The notes below the pieces were generated by a model. The model was not told the DNA's origin, searched no databases, and saw nothing but the letters and a program-made list of their open reading frames with translations. A stretch of 64,000 bases of DNA from Congzhengia minquanensis (GTDB taxonomy: Bacteria; Bacillota; Clostridia; UBA1381; UBA9506). The position numbers and the translations under genes are program-made. Below, one piece after another: positions 7,609-15,720 of this stretch (positions are counted from its first letter, which is position 1; every line of letters begins with the position of its first letter). The stretch lies in contig NZ_JACRSU010000001.1 of the NCBI RefSeq assembly GCF_014384785.1, positions 124,001 through 188,000 on the forward strand, read 5' to 3'.

Positions 7609-8100
7609 TTACATGTACTTTTCTAAGATACCGTCTACATCGTCAGGAGTAAGCCTGCCGTAAACGTCGTCGTTTACCGTCAGAACCGGCGCTAAGCCGC
7701 ATGCGCCGATACAGCGTGTTGCATCAATGGAATATTTCCCGTCGGGCGTGCATTCGCCGACTTCAATGCCGAGCTTTTCCTTAATTTTGTCTAAAATGAT
7801 GCCGGAGCCTTTCACATAGCACGCCGTTCCAAGACAGACAGCAATTTTATACTGTCCCTTCGGATTGGTGGTAAACTGTGTGTAAAAGGTTACAACGCCG
7901 TAGATTTCGCTCATGGAAATTTTCAGATTTTCTGAAATGATTTCCTGAACCTCAATGGGAAGATAGCCGTAAATTTCCTGTGCCTCGTGCAGCACGGGAA
8001 TCAGCGCCCCATCCTTGCCTTTGTGCTTTTCAATGACCTGAATCAACTTTTCTTCCTGCTCTTTCGTGCCGGAAAACGCGACTTTTGTTTGCTCGCTCAA
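7609..8100 (-). CDS. hydC: NAD(P)-linked [FeFe] hydrogenase, NuoE-like subunit
   Basis: A 163-residue NuoE-like subunit (HydC/HndA) with a helical bundle N-terminus (LPIEVQEIISENLKIS) and a thioredoxin-like [2Fe-2S] domain. The four ligands are visible in CLGTACYVKG (Cys x4 Cys) and in DATRCIGACGLAP. It is the first gene of the operon. The start is a TTG at 8098-8100, nine bases after AAGGGGG; no ATG is near. A sigma-A promoter and a Rex-like site lie just upstream. Confidence 0.93.
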   Translation of the reverse strand: MSEQTKVAFSGTKEQEEKLIQVIEKHKGKDGALIPVLHEAQEIYGYLPIEVQEIISENLKISMSEIYGVVTFYTQFTTNPKGQYKIAVCLGTACYVKGSGIILDKIKEKLGIEVGECTPDGKYSIDATRCIGACGLAPVLTVNDDVYGRLTPDDVDGILEKYM

Positions 8101-8143
8101 GTGATTTACCCCCTTAGTTTTATATAAGTATTAATTAAAAACA

Positions 8144-8161
8144 TTGTGAATAAAATAACAA
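8144..8161. promoter_or_regulatory. Rex-like operator of the hydrogenase operon
   Basis: TTGTGAATAAAATAACAA matches the redox repressor Rex consensus TTGTTAANNNNTTAACAA at 12 of the 14 fixed positions, and one of the two differences (G at position 5) is common in known sites. It lies about 16-33 bases downstream of the predicted transcription start, a position suited to roadblock repression. Rex control of hydrogenase genes is established in clostridia. Confidence 0.6.
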
Positions 8162-8183
8162 ATAATCACAAATTAACGTATAT

Positions 8184-8212
8184 AGTATAACAGAAAAATT
8201 TCATGATGTCTA
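8184..8212 (-). promoter_or_regulatory. Promoter of the hydrogenase operon
   Basis: Minus-strand TAGACA (8207-8212) and TATACT (8184-8189) separated by 17 bases, 84 bases upstream of the NuoE-like start codon. Confidence 0.7.
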
Positions 8213-8282
8213 TAGAAACTTACTATTTTTTTGTCTAAATTCCGTCTTTTTTCGGTGAAAACCACAGAATTGCAGAAAAATA

Positions 8283-8321
8283 AGCAAAACAAAACCAGCC
8301 GCCAAAGTTTGGCAGCCGGTT
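8283..8321 (-). terminator. Terminator of the XRE-cupin gene
   Basis: A 14-base stem (8293-8306 with 8308-8321) whose two mismatches become G-U pairs only in the minus-strand RNA, followed by TTTTGTTTTG. This polarity assigns it to the minus-strand regulator gene upstream. Confidence 0.75.
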
Positions 8322-8340
8322 TCTCTTTCGTAAATAGCGT

Positions 8341-8898
8341 TTAGCGCATAATGACACAGACAAACTTTGCCGGCTTTCCGTCTAACGCTTTCATGCCATG
8401 GGGATAGCTCGAGTCAAAATACAAGCTGTCGCCAGGTTCTAAAATCACAATATTTTTGTTGATCATAATTTCCATTCTGCCCTCAAGCATGTAGTTAAAC
8501 TCCTGCCCGGTGTGAACCGTTTCCTGCATGGGCTCGTTTTCATCGGACACGGGAACGGTTACCAGCAGCGCCTCAGAGTGCGCATGGGCAAAATTATAAG
8601 ACAAACTCTGGTATGTATATTCTTTTCTTCTGGTTACGTTTAGCCCTTTCCCCTGCTTAATAAAGCTAAAATCCTTCAGCTTCGGCGCAGAACCCGACAA
8701 AAGCTCGGTCAGTTCCAGCCCGAAATGGCCTGCAACATCATATAAAACACTTACCGGAATGTCTTCCTCTGCATTTTCATATTTTTTATACGTTTCAATC
8801 GGCACACCAATCACAGAGGCAAGCTGTTCGCATGTCATGTCCTCCGCTTCCCTCAGGCCTACCAAACGCTGTGCGATTTGTTTTACCTGTTCTGTCAT
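8341..8898 (-). CDS. XRE-family regulator with C-terminal cupin
   Basis: About 185 residues. The N-terminal helix-turn-helix of the XRE/Cro type (LVGLREAEDMTCEQLASVIG, about 10-65) is followed by a cupin domain (about 105-185) with the usual barrel stretches HTGQEFNYMLEGRMEI, LEPGDSLYFDSSYPHGM and a C-terminal FVCVIMR. Proteins of this build regulate small-molecule pathways (amino acids, polyamines, carbon sources), binding effectors in the cupin. The ATG at 8896-8898 is chosen for AAGGGG nine bases upstream; two in-frame starts lie slightly upstream. It sits alone upstream of the hydrogenase operon and has its own terminator, so any link to hydrogenase control is only positional. Confidence 0.88.
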   Translation of the reverse strand: MTEQVKQIAQRLVGLREAEDMTCEQLASVIGVPIETYKKYENAEEDIPVSVLYDVAGHFGLELTELLSGSAPKLKDFSFIKQGKGLNVTRRKEYTYQSLSYNFAHAHSEALLVTVPVSDENEPMQETVHTGQEFNYMLEGRMEIMINKNIVILEPGDSLYFDSSYPHGMKALDGKPAKFVCVIMR

Positions 8899-9044
8899 AG
8901 CCATCAACCCCTTATTATTTCTTTCTTTGTTATTATTATATCAAATATGTACGCACATGAAAAGAGTTTTTTTGCTCTTTTTTTATTTTTTTATTAATAA
9001 GCGGCAGGAAATATGAATTTGGTATGAAATTTCGCGGTTTTCTA

Positions 9045-9073
9045 TTTACAGCTTGGATAAAATAAACTATAAT
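9045..9073 (+). promoter_or_regulatory. Promoter of the M50 protease-scpAB-gerW operon
   Basis: TTTACA (9045-9050), 17-base spacer, TATAAT (9068-9073). The -10 box overlaps an ATG at 9072, which therefore cannot be the start of the first gene. Confidence 0.8.
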
Positions 9074-9104
9074 GAAGATAATAAAAGTTTCGGGAGTGTC
9101 GAAT

Positions 9105-9752
9105 TTGTTTAGACAATTAATGTATTCTGGTTTTAGTTTTCAAAGCATTATTTATGTGCTGATACTAGCTGTGGTTGTGCTGTTGGCTCTTAGCATTCAT
9201 GAAACGGCTCACGGGTTTGCAGCCTATAAGCTTGGCGACCCTACCGCCAAGTATGACGGCCGGCTTTCGTTAAACCCTTTAAAGCACATTGACCCCATTG
9301 GCGCTCTGAGCCTATTCTTTTTTGGATTTGGCTGGGCAAAACCTGTTATGATTAACCCCAATTACTTTAAAAATTTAAAGCGTGACACCGCTCTTACAGC
9401 CCTTGCCGGTCCGGTTTCTAATATATTACTGGCGTTTGTGGGCATGCTTTTTTGGGTGCATCTGGTTCCGGTTTTGCACAACGCCTATTTTACCATGTTT
9501 ATCCGTATGTTTATTTTGCTGAATGTCAATCTTGCAGTGTTTAATTTGCTGCCGATTCCGCCTTTGGACGGTTCAAAAATATTTTTAACGCTTCTGCCAC
9601 AGAAAATTTATTATGAAATTATGCGTTATGAACGTTTTGGATTTTTGATTTTGATTATCGCACTTTATCTGGGCGTTCTTGACCCGTTTTTATATTTTTG
9701 CAACAATGCAATTACCAGCGGGCTTCAGTTTCTGGCCGGAGGTGGCTTTTAA
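9105..9752 (+). CDS. Site-2 protease family membrane metalloprotease (M50)
   Basis: A 215-residue membrane protein of the M50 site-2 protease family with the zinc motif HETAH in its first transmembrane helix and the third ligand region NLLPIPPLDGSKI near residue 158. About five hydrophobic segments are visible. The nearest relatives are the YwhC/YdiL-type enzymes found upstream of scpAB in Firmicutes. An ATG at 9072 lies inside the -10 box, so the start is taken as TTG at 9105, eight bases after GGGAG. The natural substrate is unknown. It is followed after three bases by scpA. Confidence 0.9.
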   Translation: MFRQLMYSGFSFQSIIYVLILAVVVLLALSIHETAHGFAAYKLGDPTAKYDGRLSLNPLKHIDPIGALSLFFFGFGWAKPVMINPNYFKNLKRDTALTALAGPVSNILLAFVGMLFWVHLVPVLHNAYFTMFIRMFILLNVNLAVFNLLPIPPLDGSKIFLTLLPQKIYYEIMRYERFGFLILIIALYLGVLDPFLYFCNNAITSGLQFLAGGGF

Positions 9753-9755
9753 CCG

Positions 9756-10514
9756 ATGGAGGAATTATATGAAACAGACAGGCACGCGGTGAAGCTGTCT
9801 GTTTTTGAAGGGCCGTTAGAGCTTTTGCTGCACCTTCTGAAAAAAAACAAGGTCAGCATTTATGAGATACCCATTGTAGAAATTACGAAGCAATATTTTG
9901 AATATATGGAAACCTGCAAGGAATTTGATATTGAATATTCCAGTGAATTTATTGTTATGGCGGCAGAACTTTTATACATAAAATCGAAAATGCTGCTGCC
10001 CAAACGTGAGGAAGCAGAGGAAGAAGACCCCAGGGCCGATTTGGCCAAACGGCTTTTAGAATATCAGAAAATGAAACTCATTTCTGAACTTTTAAAGACA
10101 AAAGAATTTTCCGATTTTCACAACTTTTATAAACGCCCGGAACCCCTGCCAAAACTTGCGCCGGACTATTCTGACCAACGGTTTGACATTGACAGGCTTT
10201 GGCAGGCATTTCTAACGGTTTTGGACAAAAAAGAACGGAAAGAGCCGCCTTCTAAAACGGCATTCGGCGGCATTGTCGGCCGTGAAACGGTTTCGGTAAA
10301 ATCGAGGGCAGATTTTATTCAGGAACGGTTAAAACGCAAAAAACGGGTTCCGTTCGCTTCCCTTTTTAACGGCATTGATTCGCGTCCGGCTGTCATTGCA
10401 ACCTTTTTAGCGCTTTTGGAAATGATTAAGCTGGAAATTATTCAGGCCAACGGCATTGGCGGCGAACTTTACATTGAACAGCTCAAGGAGGGTGACATTG
10501 TAGATGAATATTAG
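9756..10514 (+). CDS. scpA: Segregation and condensation protein A
   Basis: A 252-residue kleisin that bridges the heads of SMC in the condensin complex and recruits ScpB. The N-terminal signature KLSVFEGPLELLLHLLKKNKVSIYEIPI (given here as a pattern, about residues 12-40) and the acidic middle (REEAEEEDPRADLAKRLLEY) are typical, and a winged-helix C-terminus (SRPAVIATFLALLEMIKLEI) is present. GGAGGTGG lies about 13 bases before the ATG. The stop overlaps scpB by 11 bases, so the two are co-translated. Its partner smc is also in this window (44595-48152) but in a different operon. Confidence 0.96.
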   Translation: MEELYETDRHAVKLSVFEGPLELLLHLLKKNKVSIYEIPIVEITKQYFEYMETCKEFDIEYSSEFIVMAAELLYIKSKMLLPKREEAEEEDPRADLAKRLLEYQKMKLISELLKTKEFSDFHNFYKRPEPLPKLAPDYSDQRFDIDRLWQAFLTVLDKKERKEPPSKTAFGGIVGRETVSVKSRADFIQERLKRKKRVPFASLFNGIDSRPAVIATFLALLEMIKLEIIQANGIGGELYIEQLKEGDIVDEY

Positions 10515-11058
10515 TTCGGTTTTGGAAAGCCTGCTGTTTGTTTCGGGCGATGGTGTTACCATCTCTCAGCTTGCCGAAATTCTGGAGCTTTCAGCAGATG
10601 ATGTTTTGGGGCAGATTGCAGAGCTAAAAACATTTTATGAAACGAACCGGCGGGGTATTACCGTGGTGCAGTATGATGAATATGTGCAGCTGAAAACCGT
10701 TGAAGAAAATTTTGGGTATGTAAACAGACTTGCAGAATCGAAAAAAAAGCTTCCCCTGTCCCCTGCCGCTTTGGAGGTGCTGTCCATTGTGGCCTATCAC
10801 CAGCCAGTTACTCGGTCAAGCATTGAATTTATTCGGGGAGTAAATTCCGACGGTCCCATGGGAAAGCTGTTGGAGCGCGGGCTGATTGAGGAAAACGGCA
10901 GGCTTGACGCGCCTGGCAGGCCGATTTTATATGTCACCACAAAAGAGTTTTTGCGGAGTTTCGGGATTCGTTCTCTTGCCGACCTGCCAGACACAGAAAC
11001 GCTGGAGGAAGCTGTTTCTCAGCCTCAGCAGGAGGATTTGGAAGAAACGGCACAATAA
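10504..11058 (+). CDS. scpB: Segregation and condensation protein B
   Basis: A 184-residue ScpB with two winged-helix domains. Diagnostic stretches are LESLLFVSGDGVTISQLAEIL at the N-terminus and PLSPAALEVLSIVAYHQPV, then IEFIRGVNSDGPMGKLLERGLIEENGR, in the second half, all read as pattern matches. It dimerises and binds ScpA in the SMC complex for chromosome segregation. The ribosome site AAGGAGGG lies inside the end of scpA. The C-terminal tail is glutamate-rich and variable, as in other family members. Confidence 0.96.
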   Translation: MNISSVLESLLFVSGDGVTISQLAEILELSADDVLGQIAELKTFYETNRRGITVVQYDEYVQLKTVEENFGYVNRLAESKKKLPLSPAALEVLSIVAYHQPVTRSSIEFIRGVNSDGPMGKLLERGLIEENGRLDAPGRPILYVTTKEFLRSFGIRSLADLPDTETLEEAVSQPQQEDLEETAQ

Positions 11059-11070
11059 GATAACGGACGG

Positions 11071-11697
11071 GTGATGGATTTGGTTGCTGGATTGATTATA
11101 TTGGGTGTTGTTTTTCTTATTCTGCTGCTTTTGTTTATGCCCATGCGGTTTGGCATTCGTTATGAAAAAACAGCGGCTTTAGAGAAAATTCATGTTTATG
11201 TCAGTGTTTTTGGTATTTTAATCCGAATTCCGATTCATAATAAAGAAGAACGCGGCACAAAGAATACGGACAAGGACAAAGGTAAATTGCTGGAGCGTTC
11301 CGGACAGGAGCTTACGTTTGCATCTTTTAAAGAGCATGTTGACGCCTTTGGCGAAGTGTTTGAAGTATCAAAAAACGAACTGAAAAACATGCTTTCCTTT
11401 GCGCGGAAGCACTTAAGCTGCAAAGAGGTTGACTTTAACATCCGCTTTGGGCTGGACGATGCGGCAAAAACTGGGATTGCCACCGGCGCTGTGTGGACTT
11501 CGGGAACCTTTTTGTTAAAGTTAATTGACACGTTAATCGGCATAAAAAAAATTAAAATGAACGTGTATCCCGATTTTAACGAAAAAAAATTTGAGATTTA
11601 TTTGAAAACCATCTTGATTATGCAGCCCATTCATTTTATAATGATAGTAAATCAGATTCATGATACAATCAAATATATTAAAACAAAAATAAATTAA
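11071..11697 (+). CDS. DUF2953 membrane protein
   Basis: A 208-residue protein with one N-terminal transmembrane helix (about residues 4-24, LVAGLIILGVVFLILLLLF), a short basic segment, and a cytosolic or surface domain ending in a second hydrophobic stretch near the C-terminus. It matches the DUF2953 family, which in many clostridia lies between scpB and gerW/ytfJ as here. The function is unknown; the conserved neighbourhood suggests a sporulation role. The start is uncertain among GTG 11071, ATG 11074 and TTG 11080, because GGACGGG abuts the first two. Confidence 0.85.
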   Translation: MMDLVAGLIILGVVFLILLLLFMPMRFGIRYEKTAALEKIHVYVSVFGILIRIPIHNKEERGTKNTDKDKGKLLERSGQELTFASFKEHVDAFGEVFEVSKNELKNMLSFARKHLSCKEVDFNIRFGLDDAAKTGIATGAVWTSGTFLLKLIDTLIGIKKIKMNVYPDFNEKKFEIYLKTILIMQPIHFIMIVNQIHDTIKYIKTKIN

Positions 11698-11711
11698 AGG
11701 CGGTGTTATTT

Positions 11712-12149
11712 ATGTCAGAACATCCGATAAACGGACTGATGCAAACAGCAATGCAAAGTATTAAAGATATGGTAGACGTAAACACAATTGTGGGAGAACC
11801 GGTTGAGTCGAAAGACGGAACGGTTATTATTCCAATTTCCAAAGTTTCCTTTGGCTTTGGCGCAGGCGGTTCGGATTTCGGTCAGAAAAATGTTGGAAAT
11901 TCCGACGCAAATTTCGGCGGCGGTTCCGGTGGCGGCGCTTCTATAGAGCCTGTTGCGTTTATGGTAGTGGGACAGGAGCAAATTAAGCTGATGCCCATTG
12001 AAAAGAACACCTCGCCGGTGGAAGACATTATTGACAGTGTTCCCACCTTGCTGGATAAAGTAATTAAGGCGATTAAAAAGAAAAAGGACAAGCCGGAAAA
12101 AACAGAAGTGAAAGCCGCCGACAGCGCGGAAGAGGTTGAAACGGTTTAA
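11712..12149 (+). CDS. ytfJ: GerW-family sporulation protein
   Basis: A 145-residue protein of the GerW (YtfJ) family, needed in Bacillus for normal spore germination. The N-terminus HPINGLMQTAMQSIKDMVDV and the stretch GTVIIPISKVSFGFGAGGSDF are diagnostic, followed by a glycine-rich loop (about 63-80) and a charged lysine/glutamate tail. The ATG at 11712 follows AAAGGCGGTG. It ends the operon, with a strong terminator 15 bases downstream. Confidence 0.94.
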   Translation: MSEHPINGLMQTAMQSIKDMVDVNTIVGEPVESKDGTVIIPISKVSFGFGAGGSDFGQKNVGNSDANFGGGSGGGASIEPVAFMVVGQEQIKLMPIEKNTSPVEDIIDSVPTLLDKVIKAIKKKKDKPEKTEVKAADSAEEVETV

Positions 12150-12163
12150 TATTTTAAATAACG

Positions 12164-12196
12164 AAAAAACATCCGGGGAATGCCGGATGTTTTTTT
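12164..12196. terminator. Bidirectional terminator between gerW and the Clp ATPase
   Basis: Stem ACATCCGG/CCGGATGT (12169-12190) flanked by A and T runs on both sides. It serves the two convergent genes. Confidence 0.88.
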
Positions 12197-12198
12197 CG

Positions 12199-14499
12199 TT
12201 AGATTAAATTTTCACATTTTACATTAAAATTATTTTGATCTGCATCAACTAAAATTTTGCAGTGTTTTTTTGCTTCGCCCCGAATAACCAATGACGCAAT
12301 GGGATTTTGAATATATTTTTCAATGGTTCTTCTTAAGGGCCGTGCGCCAAATTTTGGTTCATAACCTTTTTTAAGCACTAGGCTTTTTGCCTCCGGCGTC
12401 AGCTCTAAAATAATATCCTTTTTAAACAGCTCACCTGCAAGTTCAAACACCATCAGTTCCACAATTCTTTCCAGGTTCTCCCTGCTCAGTGCGTGGAACG
12501 TGATGATATCGTCAACACGATTTAAAAACTCAGGACGGAAAATTTCTTTCAGTGCCGCCTTTGTCCGGGCGGAATTTGAATCGTCCTCCGTTTTGTTAAA
12601 ACCATAGGTAGAAATTTTCGACTCAGACCCGGCGTTAGACGTCATGATAATAACCGTATTTTCAAAGTTCACAATTCTGCCATGGCTGTCTGCCACCCTG
12701 CCGTCATCTAAAATTTGCAATAGGATGTTAAACACGTCTGCATGTGCTTTTTCAATTTCATCTAACAGAATAATGGAATAAGGTTTTCTGCGGACCTTTT
12801 CCGTCAGCTGTCCTGCGTCGTCATATCCCACATATCCCGGAGGCGCGCCAATTAGCTTCGAAACGGTGTGCTTTTCCATGTATTCTGACATGTCAATGCG
12901 AATCATCGCGTCTTCGCTGTTAAACATAACGCGGGCCAACGTTTTTGCAAGTTCTGTTTTTCCCACGCCAGTGGGGCCTGCAAAGATAAAGCTAACCGGC
13001 CGGCGGGCCTTTGTTAAGTGGGCACGGTTTCTGCGAATTGCTTCGCAAACAGTGTCAACTGCATGGTCTTGCCCCACTACATACTTTTTAATTCTGTTTT
13101 CCAAATCCAAAAGCTTTGCACTTTCCGATTCCGTTAGGTTTTTAACGGGGATTTTTGTCCAGTCTTCAATAACCTCGGCAATGTTTTCAACGGTAATCGG
13201 CGTGTCAATGCCGGAATTGTTCAGTTCGTCGATTTTGGCAATTAACGCACATTCCGCTGCCTTTAATTCCGCCGCTTTTTTATAGTCCTCCGTGGAGTCG
13301 CTGGAAACGGCAGTATCTTTTTCCTCCTGAATGCGTTTCAGCTCGTCCGTCAGCTTTTTCAGCTCAATCAGCTTCATGTTGAAAAGATTTGCCTTAGAAC
13401 CTGCTTCGTCAATCACGTCGATTGCCTTGTCCGGCAGAAACCGGTCTGTAATGTAGCGTTCTGACAGATACACCGCCTGGCTGATAACTTCGTCTGAAAT
13501 TGTCACTCTGTGATATTTTTCAAAATAGTCCTTAATACCCTTTAAAATCTCTATGGTATCGGAAACACTCGGCTCATCCACAATAACCGGTTGAAAACGT
13601 CGCTCTAAGGCCGAGTCCTTTTCAATGTGCTTTCGGTATTCATCCAGCGTTGTGGCGCCTAAAATTTGGATATCGCCCCTGGCTAAAGATGGTTTTAAAA
13701 TGTTTGCCGCGCTCATGGCTCCCTCTGCATCGCCTGCGCCGACTATGTTATGAATTTCGTCAATTACCAAAATAATATTGCCCAGCCGTTTGGCCTCTTC
13801 TAAAATCTTTTTCAAACGCGCCTCAAACTGTCCGCGGAACTGTGTTCCTGCAACAATGGCTGTAAAGTCCAGCAGATAAACCTCTTTGTCAAACAGCTTG
13901 GCTGGAACGCGTCGTTCGCTAATCCGCACGGCAAGTCCCTCTGCAATGGCAGTTTTCCCCACACCGGGCTCGCCCAACAAAATAGGGTTATTTTTCGACC
14001 GTCTGTTTAAAATCTGAATTACCCGGTCAATCTCTTGATTTCTGCCAATAATCCGGTCAATTAGCTGGTCTTCGGCCTTTGCCGTCAGGTTTGTGCCAAA
14101 GCTGTCTAAGATACGTTTTTCCTTTTTGGGCGGGCGTTTCGCCGTCTTCACCGTTTTTGGGCTTTCGTGACGGGCAGGTTCATTTGAACCCATTTTACCA
14201 AAAAAATTACTCAGGCCGTTCATCATTGCCAATGGAGAATTATCTGCGTCAAACCCGTCCTCTTCACCCGCAGGCTCATATTCACCCATGGAAGTGATGA
14301 TTTCGTTCATACCATTATTTATTTCATCAAACTGTTCCGGCGTGATGCCCATGTTTTTCAAAATCTCGTCCACCGGGCCGATATTCAGTTCCCGCGCGCA
14401 GTTTAAGCAGTACCCTTCATTGGTCTGCTTGTTTGTGGCAGGGTCGAGCCGGTTTACAAAAAGCATGGCCGGATTTTTTTTGCATCTTACACACAACAT
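12199..14499 (-). CDS. ClpC/ClpE-type AAA+ protease ATPase with N-terminal zinc finger
   Basis: About 766 residues. A treble-clef zinc finger (CVRCKKNP...CLNCAREL, about 3-38) replaces the usual Clp-N repeat domain, as in ClpE. Two AAA+ modules follow: Walker [10 protein letters not shown] and Walker [11 protein letters not shown] in the first, Walker [10 protein letters not shown] and Walker [11 protein letters not shown] in the second, with a short middle coiled-coil region between them. An ISTYGFNK loop in the second module sits where the ClpP-binding (hydrophobic-Gly-Phe) loop is expected. It should unfold substrates for ClpP. The ATG at 14497-14499 is preferred; one three codons upstream abuts the ribosome site. 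No clear CtsR box was seen. ClpE fits the N-terminus, ClpC the size, so no symbol is given. Confidence 0.9.
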   Translation of the reverse strand: MLCVRCKKNPAMLFVNRLDPATNKQTNEGYCLNCARELNIGPVDEILKNMGITPEQFDEINNGMNEIITSMGEYEPAGEEDGFDADNSPLAMMNGLSNFFGKMGSNEPARHESPKTVKTAKRPPKKEKRILDSFGTNLTAKAEDQLIDRIIGRNQEIDRVIQILNRRSKNNPILLGEPGVGKTAIAEGLAVRISERRVPAKLFDKEVYLLDFTAIVAGTQFRGQFEARLKKILEEAKRLGNIILVIDEIHNIVGAGDAEGAMSAANILKPSLARGDIQILGATTLDEYRKHIEKDSALERRFQPVIVDEPSVSDTIEILKGIKDYFEKYHRVTISDEVISQAVYLSERYITDRFLPDKAIDVIDEAGSKANLFNMKLIELKKLTDELKRIQEEKDTAVSSDSTEDYKKAAELKAAECALIAKIDELNNSGIDTPITVENIAEVIEDWTKIPVKNLTESESAKLLDLENRIKKYVVGQDHAVDTVCEAIRRNRAHLTKARRPVSFIFAGPTGVGKTELAKTLARVMFNSEDAMIRIDMSEYMEKHTVSKLIGAPPGYVGYDDAGQLTEKVRRKPYSIILLDEIEKAHADVFNILLQILDDGRVADSHGRIVNFENTVIIMTSNAGSESKISTYGFNKTEDDSNSARTKAALKEIFRPEFLNRVDDIITFHALSRENLERIVELMVFELAGELFKKDIILELTPEAKSLVLKKGYEPKFGARPLRRTIEKYIQNPIASLVIRGEAKKHCKILVDADQNNFNVKCENLI

Positions 14500-14610
14500 A
14501 TTTATCATCTCACTTTATTTGATTTCCTATGGTTATTATAGCATATCATTTTTATTTTAAAAAGGGGTATGTCAAAAAGTTAACATCTTAGAAATAATTC
14601 CTTTGCAATT

Positions 14611-14640
14611 GAATAGTTCAAATTTGTTTTGGTAATAATG
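14611..14640 (+). promoter_or_regulatory. Candidate sigma-F promoter of sigG
   Basis: GAATA (14611-14615), 15-base spacer, GGTAATAATG (14631-14640). The -10 element fits the Bacillus sigma-F pattern GGnnAnAnTR fully and the -35 fits GYATA at four of five positions. SigG is transcribed by sigma-F in the forespore of Bacillus, so the position is as expected. Confidence 0.6.
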
Positions 14641-14674
14641 TTTTTACAATCCAAAAAAGGCAGGTTAATGAACT

Positions 14675-15445
14675 ATGACGAACAAAGTGGAAATATGTGG
14701 AGTTAACACGGCTAATTTGCCGCTTCTGTCTAATAAAGAAAAGATGGAGCTTTTTGAAAAAATTAAAACAGGTGATATGGCGGCCAGGGACAAGTTCATC
14801 GGCGGAAATTTAAGGCTTGTTTTAAGCGTAATTCAGCGCTTTAACAACCGGGGTGAAAATGTGGACGACCTTTTTCAAATTGGGTGTATCGGCCTGATTA
14901 AGGCCGTTGATAATTTTGATACGTCACATAACGTAAAGTTTTCAACCTATGCGGTGCCCATGATTATCGGCGAGCTGCGCCGCTATCTGCGGGACAACAC
15001 TCCAATTCGGGTAAGCCGGTCGCTGCGGGACATTGCATATAAAACTTTAAAGGCAAAGGAAGAATATATTAATCTTCATTCCAAAGAACCCACCGTTGAG
15101 GAGCTTGCAAAAATCATAGAAATTCCCAAAGAGGACATTGTGTTTGCCTTAGAGGCAATTCAAGACCCGGTTTCGCTGTTTGAGCCTGCCTATAACGACG
15201 GCACAGACACGCTGTTTGTTATGGATCAGGTAAAAGACGAAAAAAATTCCGACGAAATGTGGCTGGAGGAGATTGCATTAAAAGAAGCCATGACACACCT
15301 TTCCGACAGGGAAAAACACATTGTGAACCTGCGCTTTTTCTCCGGCAGGACACAGATGGAGGTTGCCGATGAAATCGGCATTTCCCAGGCCCAGGTGTCG
15401 CGCCTTGAAAAAGGCGCCTTAGAACGCATGAAAAAATATATCTAA
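14675..15445 (+). CDS. sigG: Sporulation sigma factor SigG
   Basis: A 256-residue sigma-70 family factor for late forespore genes. The N-terminal NKVEICGVNTANLPLLS is the SigG hallmark (anti-sigma contact region); region 2 (ENVDDLFQIGCIGLIKAVDNFD, then KFSTYAVPMIIGELRRYLRD) and region 4 (DREKHIVNLRFFSGRTQMEVADEIGISQAQVSRLEK) are intact. The ATG at 14675 follows AAAGGCAGG. The gene stands alone and converges on remB, overlapping it by four bases; in Bacillus it lies next to spoIIGA-sigE, which is not the case here. Confidence 0.95.
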   Translation: MTNKVEICGVNTANLPLLSNKEKMELFEKIKTGDMAARDKFIGGNLRLVLSVIQRFNNRGENVDDLFQIGCIGLIKAVDNFDTSHNVKFSTYAVPMIIGELRRYLRDNTPIRVSRSLRDIAYKTLKAKEEYINLHSKEPTVEELAKIIEIPKEDIVFALEAIQDPVSLFEPAYNDGTDTLFVMDQVKDEKNSDEMWLEEIALKEAMTHLSDREKHIVNLRFFSGRTQMEVADEIGISQAQVSRLEKGALERMKKYI

Positions 15446-15705
15446 AAATTCACTGTAAAACTGCCTGCGCGCTTCAAAAGCGTTGCTGCGGAAATAGGGG
15501 AAACATAAACCCTGCTTTCTCTGTTTGTTTCGGCTAAGACATAGGATTTCGGCAAATCTTCGGAAACGTTTATCACAAACCCTTCCTCCTCTGCGACGTG
15601 TAAAAACTCTCTGGTAATTTTGGATATACTGGTAATGTCTAAGTCAAAAATGGCGATTACGTCTTTTAGCGCAACTACCGTATCGCCGCCAAGATGCAAA
15701 AACAT
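15442..15705 (-). CDS. remB: Extracellular matrix regulator RemB family (DUF370)
   Basis: An 87-residue DUF370 protein. MFLHLGGDTVVALKDVIAIFDLD at the start and VYVSPISAATLLKR near the end are typical. In Bacillus, remB (yaaB) lies right after recF, as here, and the related RemA activates biofilm matrix genes. It is the last gene of the dnaA cluster, 15 bases after recF, and its stop overlaps the convergent sigG stop. Confidence 0.9.
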   Translation of the reverse strand: MFLHLGGDTVVALKDVIAIFDLDITSISKITREFLHVAEEEGFVINVSEDLPKSYVLAETNRESRVYVSPISAATLLKRAGSFTVNF

Positions 15706-15720
15706 GTAACTTCCCCTCTT

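Noticed and set aside
14509..14580. CtsR operator upstream of the Clp ATPase gene
   Set aside because: Only one partial heptad (GTCAAA) is visible instead of the tandem repeat.
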